The position numbers and the translations under genes were made by a program. Shown piece by piece: positions 1 to 8,237 of a stretch of 57,433 nucleotides of DNA; position 1 is the stretch's first letter; each line of letters starts with the position of its first letter. The notes below the pieces were generated by a model. The model saw only the letters and a list, made by a program, of their open reading frames with translations, made no database searches and was not told the origin of the DNA. This DNA comes from an uncultured Lachnospiraceae bacterium. Its GTDB lineage: Bacteria > Bacillota > Clostridia > Lachnospirales > Lachnospiraceae. Where the stretch lies: the NCBI GenBank assembly GCA_910587895.1, contig CAJUOE010000002.1, positions 1 through 57,433 on the forward strand, written 5' to 3'.

Positions 1-147
1 CTGCCACAAAGAAACCTTTTTACGTGCAAGCACGCCAAAGCTTTCTTTCCGTCAGCCGGGCACTGCTCGTTGCTTTTAGATATTATACCCTTTTTTCCAA
101 AAAAAAGAAACAAATATTTTCTTTTTTATAAAAAAATCATTTTTCAC

Positions 148-176
148 TTGCAATATAGCGTTCTTTCTGGTAGAAT
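148..176 (+). promoter_or_regulatory. promoter of rpmB
   Basis: The -35 box TTGCAA (148-153) and -10 box TAGAAT (171-176) are separated by exactly 17 bases. The rpmB start codon lies about 60 bases downstream, after an AAGGAGG ribosome binding site. The flanking stretch 85-140 is very A/T rich, as upstream of many strong ribosomal-protein promoters. This is a sigma-A-type promoter by consensus match only. Confidence 0.8.
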
Positions 177-238
177 ATTCATGTTGTGAGCCTGTGGTTG
201 AATTGTATAGGCTTAGTAAGTTGCAAGGAGGTGCAATT

Positions 239-430
239 ATGGCAAAATGCAGCATTTGTGGAAAAGGCGCACATTTCGGAAAGAATGTCAGCCATTCACA
301 TAGAAGAACCAACAGAATGTGGAAAGCTAACATTAAATCCGTAAGATGTAAAGTAAATGGAAGTGATAACGCTAAGAAGATTTATGTTTGTACTTCTTGC
401 CTGAAAAGCGGAAAAGTAGAAAGAGCTTAG
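239..430 (+). CDS. rpmB: 50S ribosomal protein L28
   Basis: The 63-residue product is a typical bacterial L28, a small basic protein of the large ribosomal subunit. It carries two CxxC pairs, CSIC at residues 4-7 and CTSC at 51-54, which fit the zinc-binding form of L28. It also has the conserved basic stretch SHSHRRTNRMW at 18-28. An in-frame upstream start exists at 194, but the start at 239 is chosen because an AAGGAGG sits 7 bases before it and the protein then begins with the family-typical MAKCSIC. It stands alone on the plus strand with its own promoter and terminator. Confidence 0.97.
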   Translation: MAKCSICGKGAHFGKNVSHSHRRTNRMWKANIKSVRCKVNGSDNAKKIYVCTSCLKSGKVERA

Positions 431-449
431 TTCCTTTCGATTTTAATCC

Positions 450-489
450 GGGCAGTACATTGGCCAATCAATGTACTGCCCATTTTTTG
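450..489 (+). terminator. rho-independent terminator of rpmB
   Basis: A perfect 13-bp stem (450-462 with 469-481) closes a 6-base loop and is followed by a run of T (483-488). It begins 20 bases after the rpmB stop codon. There is no matching T run on the minus strand, so it should work for rpmB only. Confidence 0.9.
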
Positions 490-535
490 TCTTCCTATAA
501 CAAAAAATAATATGCGCACTCGCCCACTTTGTTCC

Positions 536-673
536 TTAACAGCAGAACAGATTGTACCCCAGCAGCAACAATGCAAAGATAATCAACACTCCCACCACGT
601 CACTGGGTAAAATCAGCATGATAGCCATCCCTACTGCAATCCAAAATAAAATAAAGCCTAGCAACCTTCTCAT
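536..673 (-). CDS. small hydrophobic membrane protein (45 aa)
   Basis: A short minus-strand frame encodes 45 residues. It starts MRRLLGFILFWIAVGM, contains a polar break PSDVV near residue 24, then a second hydrophobic helix, and ends LLLGYNLFCC. It therefore looks like a two-helix membrane protein with a basic start and a C-terminal Cys pair. A modest GGTGA ribosome binding site lies just upstream. It follows the GerW gene on the same strand by about 90 bases and may share its transcript. I do not recognise a function. The compositional pattern, not a database match, supports it being real. Confidence 0.6.
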   Translation of the reverse strand: MRRLLGFILFWIAVGMAIMLILPSDVVGVLIIFALLLLGYNLFCC

Positions 674-765
674 GGCATCACCGAAAAAACAGAGTATATA
701 TCATTATCAATATATGCCCTGCCTCTTCTGTTCATGCGTAATTTAAAAAATCTGCTTATACCTTA

Positions 766-1191
766 TCACTCTTCCGTAGGAATATTCAGTTTCTCAGAGA
801 GATCCTTTGCGGCCTCTTTTTTTGCTGATTCCTCTGCCTGCGACATGTGTTTTGAGGAACTCTTATTTGTGAATTTATCTACCAGCTCCGGTACCAGATC
901 CAGAATTTTGGTGACGCTGTCCTGATTCTTGACGTTGACCAGTTTCGTGCTGCCATTCTGGATAACCAGCACGGCACTCGGCGTAATCTTGCCGCCGATA
1001 CCTCCGGCTGCACTGTTCTTTTTATCCTGGCTAAACGCGCCGGCTCCCACTCCAAACGATACCTCAACCAATGGAAGGATGATCGTCTCTCCGATATGCA
1101 CCGCGTCTCCTACAACAGTCTTTGTTGTGATAAAGCTATCCATCCCTTTAAACAGAGACTGAACGGTCGTGTTAAAATTATTCTCCTGCAT
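766..1191 (-). CDS. gerW: GerW/YtfJ family sporulation protein
   Basis: The protein of about 141 residues matches the GerW (YtfJ) family, which in Bacillus is a spore protein needed for normal germination. Its core has the family pattern: a glycine-rich stretch (GVGAGAF, then AAGGIGGKITPSAVLVI) followed by a Lys/Glu-rich C-terminal helix. The start is placed at the second Met (1191) because GGAGG lies 8 bases before it. An ATG two codons earlier is only 3 bases from the same site. The DUF2953 gene is immediately upstream on the same strand, the same pairing as ytfI-ytfJ in Bacillus, which supports the call. Confidence 0.85.
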   Translation of the reverse strand: MQENNFNTTVQSLFKGMDSFITTKTVVGDAVHIGETIILPLVEVSFGVGAGAFSQDKKNSAAGGIGGKITPSAVLVIQNGSTKLVNVKNQDSVTKILDLVPELVDKFTNKSSSKHMSQAEESAKKEAAKDLSEKLNIPTEE

Positions 1192-1206
1192 AGTCATTAC
1201 CTCCTG

Positions 1207-2178
1207 TTATTTCCTGATTCTTCTCCATACTAATCTTAGCTCTTTATCTATGAATAGCCGGATTGCTGACAGTATAAAATGCCAGAGCCGGATATGTCCT
1301 CTCATCTGCAGCTTTCCCTGCACAAAAAAATGTTCCGTCTGAAAATCGGGATAAACGTTAATTTTATATCGCGCCCAGAAAGGAATCATACTCAAAACTC
1401 CCAGTACCTGTCCGGTTCGCGCCGGATCTGCCATGCCAAATGCAAGCTCGCCCGAAACCTTACGTGGAGAAATGTGACGTACCAGATATCGAAATATCCG
1501 CCAGACCTTCCTCACAGCGCTCTTATTAGTTTCATCCGAAATCATGTTTTTTATGTTCTGAAATTTTTCTTTTGCGTTCCCGGCGCTTTTCGCTCTATCT
1601 GAAATCCTCTCCCGCCATCTGTCATCCACACTCTCATCCGTTATTTCTGTGGGAGAGGCATCCGTTTCTTCTGGCGATTTCCCACCTGATAATTCTTCTG
1701 GCGTTTCTCTATCCGACGGCTCTTCCTCTGTTAATTCCCCATCTGATGATTCTTCTTTCGCTGACTCCCCATCCAAGGGCTCTTCCTCTGTTAATTCCCC
1801 ATCTGATGATTCTTCTTTCGCTGACTTTCCATCTGACGGTTTTTCCCCGGCTGATTTCCCATCCGATGGCTCTTCCTCGGCTGATTTCCCATCCGATGGC
1901 TCTTCCTCTGTAAATTCTCCATCCGATGGTTCTTCCTCCGTCAGACTAATTGGAAACCCGAATATTCGCAGCCGAAAAATAACATCCTTCTCCTCATAGC
2001 GAACGCGAAAATCAATGATATGCAACAGCCATGAGAAAACGGCAAAGCCTGACGCTTCCTCATCAAATTCTGCCTTCATGCGATAGCGGACCGGAACCGC
2101 AACTACTGCCGCAAGCAGCAGGACGCAGATACCAAGCAGAACACCGATAATTTTCAGTATCAGGAACAGGATTTGCAT
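1207..2178 (-). CDS. DUF2953 (YtfI-like) membrane-anchored protein with acidic repeats
   Basis: The 323-residue product has an N-terminal membrane helix (about residues 3-28), a first conserved DUF2953 segment up to about residue 80, and a second one from about 190 to the end. The two halves are split by a low-complexity acidic insert made of eight 10-residue units of the form EEEPSDGKSA (residues 81-160). DUF2953 proteins are uncharacterised, and YtfI next to YtfJ in Bacillus is the known context. The start has AGGAG about 10 bases upstream. The gene overlaps the preceding small gene by 19 bases and is followed after 15 bases by gerW, so the three are probably one transcript. Confidence 0.8.
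   Translation of the reverse strand: MQILFLILKIIGVLLGICVLLLAAVVAVPVRYRMKAEFDEEASGFAVFSWLLHIIDFRVRYEEKDVIFRLRIFGFPISLTEEEPSDGEFTEEEPSDGKSAEEEPSDGKSAGEKPSDGKSAKEESSDGELTEEEPLDGESAKEESSDGELTEEEPSDRETPEELSGGKSPEETDASPTEITDESVDDRWRERISDRAKSAGNAKEKFQNIKNMISDETNKSAVRKVWRIFRYLVRHISPRKVSGELAFGMADPARTGQVLGVLSMIPFWARYKINVYPDFQTEHFFVQGKLQMRGHIRLWHFILSAIRLFIDKELRLVWRRIRK
1699..1938 (-). repeat. 30-nt coding tandem repeat (8 units) inside the DUF2953 gene
   Basis: Eight degenerate 30-base units encode the 10-residue motif (E/K)E(E/K)(P/S)SDG followed by two or three variable residues. Two neighbouring pairs are almost identical at the nucleotide level. The unit is a multiple of three, so copy-number change keeps the frame. 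The encoded stretch is acidic and presumably an unstructured linker. Confidence 0.9.
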
Positions 2179-2513
2179 CTGCGCCCTCTCCTGAAATTCT
2201 TTTGTTGGCTGAGAAAATACTCCCTGACGTCCAGATTTCCGGTTTTCTGGAATACCTCTAATATAATTTTACCTGCAAGCTCTACCGCATTATCATACCC
2301 CTTGTCCACGCCGATTACCAGCATGTCCTGTTTCGGATAAGATTTCTGCATCAGTTCCTTTGCAGAAATAATATCCAGAAGGTTTGCGGGATTGCTGCTC
2401 AATGCAATCACATAAATATCCAATTGTCCGGCATTGTGAAGAATCTTCCACTTCACTTTTTCTTTTTTGGGCTCGATGCTTTCTCCCGCATAAAACTCTT
2501 GATACCAGATCAT
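2160..2513 (-). CDS. conserved hypothetical protein, about 117 aa
   Basis: I do not recognise this protein. It begins MIWYQEFYAGE and has a hydrophobic core strand LDIYVIALSSNP. It then has an alternating pattern with MLVIGVDKGYDNAVELAGKIILEVFQ, suggesting a small alpha/beta fold, and ends in a basic, Cys-containing tail. The start at 2513 is preferred over 2525 because GGAG lies 6 bases before it. It sits between the NUDIX gene and the DUF2953 gene and overlaps the latter by 19 bases, so it is likely co-transcribed with them. Confidence 0.55.
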   Translation of the reverse strand: MIWYQEFYAGESIEPKKEKVKWKILHNAGQLDIYVIALSSNPANLLDIISAKELMQKSYPKQDMLVIGVDKGYDNAVELAGKIILEVFQKTGNLDVREYFLSQQKNFRRGRRCKSCS

Positions 2514-2595
2514 TCCACTCTCCATTTAAAGAGAAAAGGCGTCCCATTTGAACACCTTTTCTATCCGTACTTCTGCCTGCATTGCGGGCAAAATA

Positions 2596-3048
2596 CTAAT
2601 AATATTTTCTGTTGCCCCAAAGATTACTCTTTTTCAAATCAAGATATTCATTGTATGCTCGTTCAACTATCTGTTTCTCATTCGCAAAACGCAGTAAATG
2701 ATATGCTTCGTGAAATTTGTAATATCCTGAATCAACAAAATATTCTTCCCGTTGTGGTTTGCTGTAATAACTGTCCGCCATCATCAGATACCAGTGGACG
2801 TCCTTTTCCACCGTATCGTCTGGAACGGTAAAAGTATACTGGCTCTTTCCTACATACTTAATAATCTGGGCATCCACCCCAGTCTCTTCCAGCACCTCTC
2901 TTGCCGCCGTGTCCTTGTACTCCTCACCTGGCTCCACAGTTCCCTTCGGAAGGACCCAGCCCTCATATTTGTTTTTGTAATTCTTATACAAAAGCAAAAT
3001 CTTGCCGCGAAATATTACCACACCACCACAACTTGTTGCTTCAATCAT
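2596..3048 (-). CDS. NUDIX hydrolase
   Basis: The 150-residue protein carries a complete Nudix box at about residues 37-59: G, five residues, E, seven residues, then REVLEETGVD. NUDIX enzymes cleave nucleoside diphosphates linked to another group (for example oxidised nucleotides, dinucleoside polyphosphates or ADP-ribose), and the Nudix-box glutamates bind the metal. The substrate cannot be told from sequence. GGAGG lies 7 bases before the ATG and a good promoter is just upstream, so this gene probably heads the leftward run to gerW. Confidence 0.9.
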   Translation of the reverse strand: MIEATSCGGVVIFRGKILLLYKNYKNKYEGWVLPKGTVEPGEEYKDTAAREVLEETGVDAQIIKYVGKSQYTFTVPDDTVEKDVHWYLMMADSYYSKPQREEYFVDSGYYKFHEAYHLLRFANEKQIVERAYNEYLDLKKSNLWGNRKYY

Positions 3049-3086
3049 TGCAATACCTCCTGATGTGGTCTTCGAACTTTACACAC

Positions 3087-3115
3087 AGTATACCCCTTTT
3101 TATGTTATCTTGCAA
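3087..3115 (-). promoter_or_regulatory. promoter of the NUDIX gene
   Basis: On the minus strand TTGCAA (3110-3115) and TATACT (3087-3092) are 17 bases apart. The NUDIX start codon is about 40 bases further on. The -35 box overlaps a 12-base palindrome, ATCTTGCAAGAT. The promoter begins only a few bases after the PBP stop codon. Confidence 0.75.
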
Positions 3116-3122
3116 GATTTTT

Positions 3123-4580
3123 TTACGGCGCAAAGTATGTGTCAAACACCTGTTTTGCAATCGGAACGGCTACTGTGCTCCCCGCCCCTCCGTTTTCTAC
3201 GATGACGGTTACCACAATACTGCCCTTTTCCTCTGTGGAGGCATAGCCGGTAAACCAGGCATGGCTCTCTCCCTTGATATTGCTGAATTCCGCAGAACCG
3301 GTCTTGCCAGCCGCGTGATAGGACTGTCCATTTAATTTTGAGCCGGTTCCCTCGCTGACAACCAGGGACATGAACTCCTGCATTTTTTTGGCTTCGCTTT
3401 CACTCAGCAGCGTTCCATAAGGCAGGGAATTAAATTTCTTCACGGTAACGCCTCTGTAATTTTCCGTATGGTCTATGATAGAGGGACGCATCAGGATGCC
3501 ATTATTGGCAATCGCCGAAGTAATCAATGCCATATGCATTGGCGTAACCAACGTCTCTCCCTGCCCGATTGCCATCTGCGTCACCTCATCCGCATTGGAT
3601 TTGGCATCCAGCACAAAGCTGCTTTTGTTCGACGGATAGGAAACCGGCAAATCCGTATCAAACAATAATTCTTTGCAGAGACCGGCAAACCTTGTTTTGT
3701 TCAGTCCCAGACCGATATTGGCATAAGACGTATTGCAGGATTTGGCAAACGATTTCTGCAGATCCTCCTCCCCATGGACGGCATTGTCATAACAGTGAAT
3801 CTCCGTATTGTCCATGGTAATGCTGCCGGTACAGTCATAATGGTAATCTTCATAATTCGAATTCTCACGCAGGTATTCCAGCGTCGTGAGGATCTTAAAT
3901 GTGGAACCCGGCGGATAAAGCCCCTGGGTCACACGGTTCACAAGCACGGAATTCTCACTGTCCGTATTGGAAATGATGCTTTCCCAGTTATCTGCAATCG
4001 TATTGGGGTCAAAATCCGGCTTTGATACCATCGTCAAAATTTTTCCGGTGGAAGGCTCCATCGCAATGACTGCACCCCGGTTGCCCCCCAACGCCTGGTA
4101 CGCCGCCTCCTGAAGGCGGTAATCCAACGTCGTCACTACGTTATCGCCCGGATTTTTCTTATCCTGTATGCCGTTGATAACCTGCTCTAAAAAGAAGGCA
4201 TGGGAACGCAGCAGATTGAAATTCCCAAACGACTCAATGCCGGACTTCCCATTGCTGTCATATCCTACCGCATGGGCGAACATCGCGCCGTAAGGATAAT
4301 AGCGCGTCTCGCTGCCATCCTCTCCCACAACGGTCTGCGCCAATACCTTCTCATCGGAGGACAAAATCTGCCCCCGCGTCACATGCTCGGCAAACGTATT
4401 TTGCCTCGTATTGTAAGGACTGTTGATAAAATCCTCACTCTTAAATACCTGAAAGTAAACGAAATATCCCATCATCATGATAAATACAGCCACAAACAGA
4501 TAGGTGATAATGACAAATTCCTGATTCCTCGCCCGCTTAGTCGAGGTTTTTGACTTTCGTTCCATGGATGTTTTCTTCAT
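3123..4580 (-). CDS. class B penicillin-binding protein (transpeptidase)
   Basis: This is a peptidoglycan D,D-transpeptidase that cross-links cell-wall stem peptides outside the membrane. The 485-residue protein has a short basic cytoplasmic tail, one membrane helix (about 21-44), and the penicillin-binding domain. That domain has the active-site SxxK at S226-K229 (GSTFK), the SxN motif at 281-283 (SCN) and KTG at 426-428. The start at 4580 is chosen because a GGAGG precedes it by about 10 bases. It overlaps the end of the upstream SEDS gene by 44 bases, and such a pair normally forms one glycan polymerase/transpeptidase complex. It lacks a PASTA domain. It could serve elongation, division or sporulation. 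Confidence 0.92.
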   Translation of the reverse strand: MKKTSMERKSKTSTKRARNQEFVIITYLFVAVFIMMMGYFVYFQVFKSEDFINSPYNTRQNTFAEHVTRGQILSSDEKVLAQTVVGEDGSETRYYPYGAMFAHAVGYDSNGKSGIESFGNFNLLRSHAFFLEQVINGIQDKKNPGDNVVTTLDYRLQEAAYQALGGNRGAVIAMEPSTGKILTMVSKPDFDPNTIADNWESIISNTDSENSVLVNRVTQGLYPPGSTFKILTTLEYLRENSNYEDYHYDCTGSITMDNTEIHCYDNAVHGEEDLQKSFAKSCNTSYANIGLGLNKTRFAGLCKELLFDTDLPVSYPSNKSSFVLDAKSNADEVTQMAIGQGETLVTPMHMALITSAIANNGILMRPSIIDHTENYRGVTVKKFNSLPYGTLLSESEAKKMQEFMSLVVSEGTGSKLNGQSYHAAGKTGSAEFSNIKGESHAWFTGYASTEEKGSIVVTVIVENGGAGSTVAVPIAKQVFDTYFAP

Positions 4581-5985
4581 GGGATAAGCCGCCTCCTTTC
4601 CGTTTCTTAGGTTTCTTCTCGCCCTTCCTGCCGTTTCCTTTCTTAGTCGTTTCCTTCTTTCGCTGCGCCTCCTTCTCCTGCTCCGTCCGCTCGCGCAGCA
4701 GGTACAGCCCCTGAATAACGGCAAAAATAACCAATGTGCTTAACAGGGAACTGCCGCCATAGCTCACAAGCGGAAGCGTCACTCCTGTGGAGGGAATGAA
4801 TTTAATATCCCCGCCTATGGAGAGCAGAACCTGAAAGCCGTAAAGCGTTCCAAGGCCCAGAGCCACCAGCTTATAGAAAACATCTTTTATCTGCATGGCA
4901 ATATTGAGAAACATCAAAAAGCAGCTCACGCAGACAAGAATCAGGCAGATAGCAAAAATTCCGCCCAGCTCCTCCGAAATAGCGGAAAAGATAAAATCCT
5001 GTTTGACTTCCGGTATCTTGTTGGGCATTCCCTGGTTGAGCCCCATTCCGAACCATCCTCCAGTACCGATAGCAAAGAGGGAATTTGATACCTGATTCCC
5101 TTCTCTCTCAAATACCGCCAGCGGATCCTGCCATGCGACCACGCGCACGCGCACATGGTTAAACAGAAAATACGCCGCCACGGACGCCACGGCCCCGCAC
5201 AAAAGCCCTCCGGCAAAGTAATACAATTTCCTGGTCGCCACATACAGCATCACCATATAGGCGATAAAAAAAATCAATCCCGCGCCCAGGTCTTTGGACA
5301 GCACAAGAATGATGACATGAAGTCCCGCCACGATCGTTGCTTTTACCACCTGCATGAATTCCGTGGATTCATAAAACATGGACGCCACAAAAAACACAAA
5401 GATAATCTTAATGAATTCAGAAGGTTGAACGGATATCCCCGCTACGGAAAAAGATAATTTCGCCCCGTGGGATACCGCCCCCAGCACCGCCACCACGCCC
5501 AGCATGGTAATGCCCGCAAGTGCATACATCCAGGTCAGATTGCGCAGAAACTCCCATTTGCTGATAAAATATGGAATCAGCATCGTCAAGGCCATGGCAA
5601 TCACGGCTATCTGAAACTGTTTCATGGCATGTTCATAGGACAGCCGCGTCAGCATCACAAATCCAATGCAAAGCAGCATACACATATTATTTACCACGAG
5701 TTTGGACACCCGTTTATAAAAGATTGCATAACAAATTTGCACAACTGCAAAAAATACGACCTGCATCGCGTAAAATTTTATAATCTCCGTATTGAGCGTG
5801 GATGCAAACAGCACGGCGTATGCATTCAGATGGAACAGATACATATATACGACCTGGCTCCTGTATTTTTCCGCCTGCTCTTCCTTGTCCACGCTGCGCT
5901 TAAGGGAAGAAAAGCACTGGTAGGTATACAGTGCAAACAGGATAATCATTGTATATTTCGATAATTCCGTAATCAAATGTACCAT
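4537..5985 (-). CDS. FtsW/RodA/SpoVE family (SEDS) peptidoglycan glycosyltransferase
   Basis: SEDS proteins are multi-pass membrane enzymes that polymerise lipid II into glycan strands. This 482-residue protein shows about ten hydrophobic segments. It also has the family motifs SVAGISVQPSEF (179-191), the catalytic-Asp motif KQDFIFSAISEELG with D330, and PSTGVTLPLVSYGGSS (398-413). The C-terminal 50 residues form a strongly basic tail (KKPKKRKGGG). It starts 3 bases after the U32 gene and overlaps the PBP gene, so it is translationally coupled to its transpeptidase partner. I cannot decide between RodA, FtsW and SpoVE roles from the sequence. Confidence 0.92.
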   Translation of the reverse strand: MVHLITELSKYTMIILFALYTYQCFSSLKRSVDKEEQAEKYRSQVVYMYLFHLNAYAVLFASTLNTEIIKFYAMQVVFFAVVQICYAIFYKRVSKLVVNNMCMLLCIGFVMLTRLSYEHAMKQFQIAVIAMALTMLIPYFISKWEFLRNLTWMYALAGITMLGVVAVLGAVSHGAKLSFSVAGISVQPSEFIKIIFVFFVASMFYESTEFMQVVKATIVAGLHVIILVLSKDLGAGLIFFIAYMVMLYVATRKLYYFAGGLLCGAVASVAAYFLFNHVRVRVVAWQDPLAVFEREGNQVSNSLFAIGTGGWFGMGLNQGMPNKIPEVKQDFIFSAISEELGGIFAICLILVCVSCFLMFLNIAMQIKDVFYKLVALGLGTLYGFQVLLSIGGDIKFIPSTGVTLPLVSYGGSSLLSTLVIFAVIQGLYLLRERTEQEKEAQRKKETTKKGNGRKGEKKPKKRKGGGLSHEENIHGTKVKNLD

Positions 5986-5988
5986 AAA

Positions 5989-8226
5989 TTATTCGACTCC
6001 TCGCTTAAAATGCCCATTGGTAAACTTCCCCCCGTAACCGTTTTTCTCTGTCTTTCCTGCCAGCGCCTGCCTGTAATATTCAAAAACCTGCGCCACCTGA
6101 TCGCCGTTTTCTACAGTAAACGAAAGCCGCACGCTTTTTGGATGCAGCGCCTGTATCTGCCGGTATTGGTGAAACAACGCCAGCGGACATATATTATATA
6201 TCACATTGTAACAGTCCTCGCAGAGGTTTTTCACCGGAAACAGATTCCCATAGCGGTCTTTCAGATAAGAAACGCCCTCCACTTTGTCACATCCGTCCAT
6301 ATTCTTATGTAAACACTGTACACTGAGCATTACCGGCTGATATCCATATAAAATCATTTCCCCATCCGTACAGTCCAGTCCCGCCAGTTCTTTTCTGTTT
6401 AATTCTACCGGAATCGTGTACTGTTGCAGGGACAGGCTGCGCCATCCGCGGACTGCCTCATTTGAATACGCGTACAGATGGTAATCCCCCTGCACCATAT
6501 GGGCAGGAAACTGCTGCTCCTTCACAAAAGACAATTCCTCCAGATTACGGACGAGAACCCCGTCCACCCCTGTCTCTGTTATCAAACGCCAGTGATCCTC
6601 ATACCATCGCGCCTCCTGCATCCGAAACACATGGGGCAGCGCAAGATAACATTCTTTTCCCGCATCGTGCGCCCTTTGCACAAGCCCTTTTAATGCCCCG
6701 CATAACCGTTTTTGCCCCAGCGCAAACACCTCCAGATAAATTCGTTTCACTTCCGGCTGCGGCAAAACCACCTGAAACTGCTCCAACGTCCCGGTCAGGA
6801 CGGACAGGTTGATGGTTTCATCCTCAAATCGCTGTGCATGTTGATCCCATGATGCGGATGCATCGCTTTTTCCTGCATGTTCCGGCAGCGTCCTTCGATA
6901 TTGTCCCAGTAGCGCCTCATACAGCGTGTCAATTCCCTTCCTGCGCAGCTGGTTTAAGACGCCCACCGGAAGAAAACTCTCCGCATCCATTTCCAGCTGC
7001 AAATCTTCAAACTGAAACGGCGTATTGCCGGTCTTTTTCATCTTCTCAAGAACCGTTTTTTCAGACAAAGGCTGTTTCTCTGCCTTCTGCACAACATCAC
7101 CCATCGTCTCAATCTCTATGCCATTGTATTTTAACACAAGACTTGCAGGATTGTTTATAGAAAGTCTTAATATTCCCTTTATATTTTCTTTATTATCATT
7201 CCCGCCATCCGCATCCTCATGGATAAGCGGCGTTATGCTGGTATTTTTCTCATGCGACGGCTTTTGGAAGGTAACCATCTCCCTGCCGTTTCGCCTCCGG
7301 TAATATCCATCTGTAAAACCACAGCGGTTCCCCAAATCCAGCAATCTCTGATAATCTTCGTCACTTACCCGATAAGGCCGACCGGGATTACGCTCGTAAA
7401 TATCAAGGTATTTGCGGTAAATGGCGGTCACCCCTGCTGCATACTCCGCCTGTTTCATCCGCCCCTCAATCTTAAACGAATAAATACCGCTTTTTACAAG
7501 TTCCGGTATCATGCGGATCGTGCAGAGGTCTTTTAAGCTCAGGGGATAACTTTCGCCCCCGCGCCTTTCCTGCGTCTCCTGCCCTGCCAGCAATCCGTAA
7601 GAAAGACGGCAAGGCTGCGCGCATCTGCCACGGTTGCCGCTCCTTCCGCCAATCATACTGCTCAACAAACATTGCCCGGAATACGAATAGCACAGCGCAC
7701 CGTGAACAAAACTCTCAATCTCAGCCCCCGTCTTTCGGTAAATATCGGAAATTTCTTCCAAAGACAGCTCGCGCGCTGTCACAATACGGCTGCAGCCCTC
7801 CTCCAGCAAAAGCCTGGCACCGTAAGCGCCAGTGACCGTCATCTGCGTGCTTGCATGGATAGAAAGTCCGGGAAAATGCGTCTTTATAAAATGCAGGACG
7901 CCGATATCCTGTACAATTACCGCATCCAGCCCCGCCTCATACAGAGGGGCAAGGTAACCATACAATTCTTTAATCTCCGCATTCTTCAACAGCGTGTTTA
8001 CAGTAAGGTACAGCCGTTTTCCTTTTAAATGCACATAATCAATGGCTGCAAGCATTTCCTCCTCTGTAAAATTCTTTGCATATGCGCGCGCACCAAACCT
8101 ATCTCCCGCCGCATATACTGCATCCGCCCCCGCATTCAGGACAGCCTTTAAGATTGCAAAGGAGCCCGCCGGAGCCAAAAGCTCTGTCTTTCTGTTCAAA
8201 TTGCCGTTCCTTTCGTCTTTATGCAT
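5989..8226 (-). CDS. peptidase U32 family protein (with C-terminal extension)
   Basis: The 745-residue protein begins with ELLAPAGSFAILKAVLNAGADAV-like sequence typical of U32 family members. It contains the family signature around residues 176-208, a Cys-rich stretch with SGQCLLSSM and GRCAQPCR. The C-terminal half matches the longer U32 proteins with a DUF3656-type region. U32 relatives include RlhA and TrhP/YrrO, which act in tRNA or rRNA hydroxylation rather than clear proteolysis, so the peptidase name is historical. The ATG at 8226 has AAAAGG 7 bases upstream. A TTG at 8199 with AAAGGAACGG upstream would give a protein starting just before RKTELLAPAG and is a fair alternative. Confidence 0.88.
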   Translation of the reverse strand: MHKDERNGNLNRKTELLAPAGSFAILKAVLNAGADAVYAAGDRFGARAYAKNFTEEEMLAAIDYVHLKGKRLYLTVNTLLKNAEIKELYGYLAPLYEAGLDAVIVQDIGVLHFIKTHFPGLSIHASTQMTVTGAYGARLLLEEGCSRIVTARELSLEEISDIYRKTGAEIESFVHGALCYSYSGQCLLSSMIGGRSGNRGRCAQPCRLSYGLLAGQETQERRGGESYPLSLKDLCTIRMIPELVKSGIYSFKIEGRMKQAEYAAGVTAIYRKYLDIYERNPGRPYRVSDEDYQRLLDLGNRCGFTDGYYRRRNGREMVTFQKPSHEKNTSITPLIHEDADGGNDNKENIKGILRLSINNPASLVLKYNGIEIETMGDVVQKAEKQPLSEKTVLEKMKKTGNTPFQFEDLQLEMDAESFLPVGVLNQLRRKGIDTLYEALLGQYRRTLPEHAGKSDASASWDQHAQRFEDETINLSVLTGTLEQFQVVLPQPEVKRIYLEVFALGQKRLCGALKGLVQRAHDAGKECYLALPHVFRMQEARWYEDHWRLITETGVDGVLVRNLEELSFVKEQQFPAHMVQGDYHLYAYSNEAVRGWRSLSLQQYTIPVELNRKELAGLDCTDGEMILYGYQPVMLSVQCLHKNMDGCDKVEGVSYLKDRYGNLFPVKNLCEDCYNVIYNICPLALFHQYRQIQALHPKSVRLSFTVENGDQVAQVFEYYRQALAGKTEKNGYGGKFTNGHFKRGVE

Positions 8227-8237
8227 ACGAAAACCTT

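Noticed and set aside
60..120. TATAAT on the minus strand near the left edge
   Set aside because: No -35 box at a proper distance and its gene would lie outside the window.
1572..1999. Plus-strand frames of over 110 codons opposite the DUF2953 gene
   Set aside because: They are Ser/Pro-rich antisense readings of the acidic repeat and lack ribosome binding sites.
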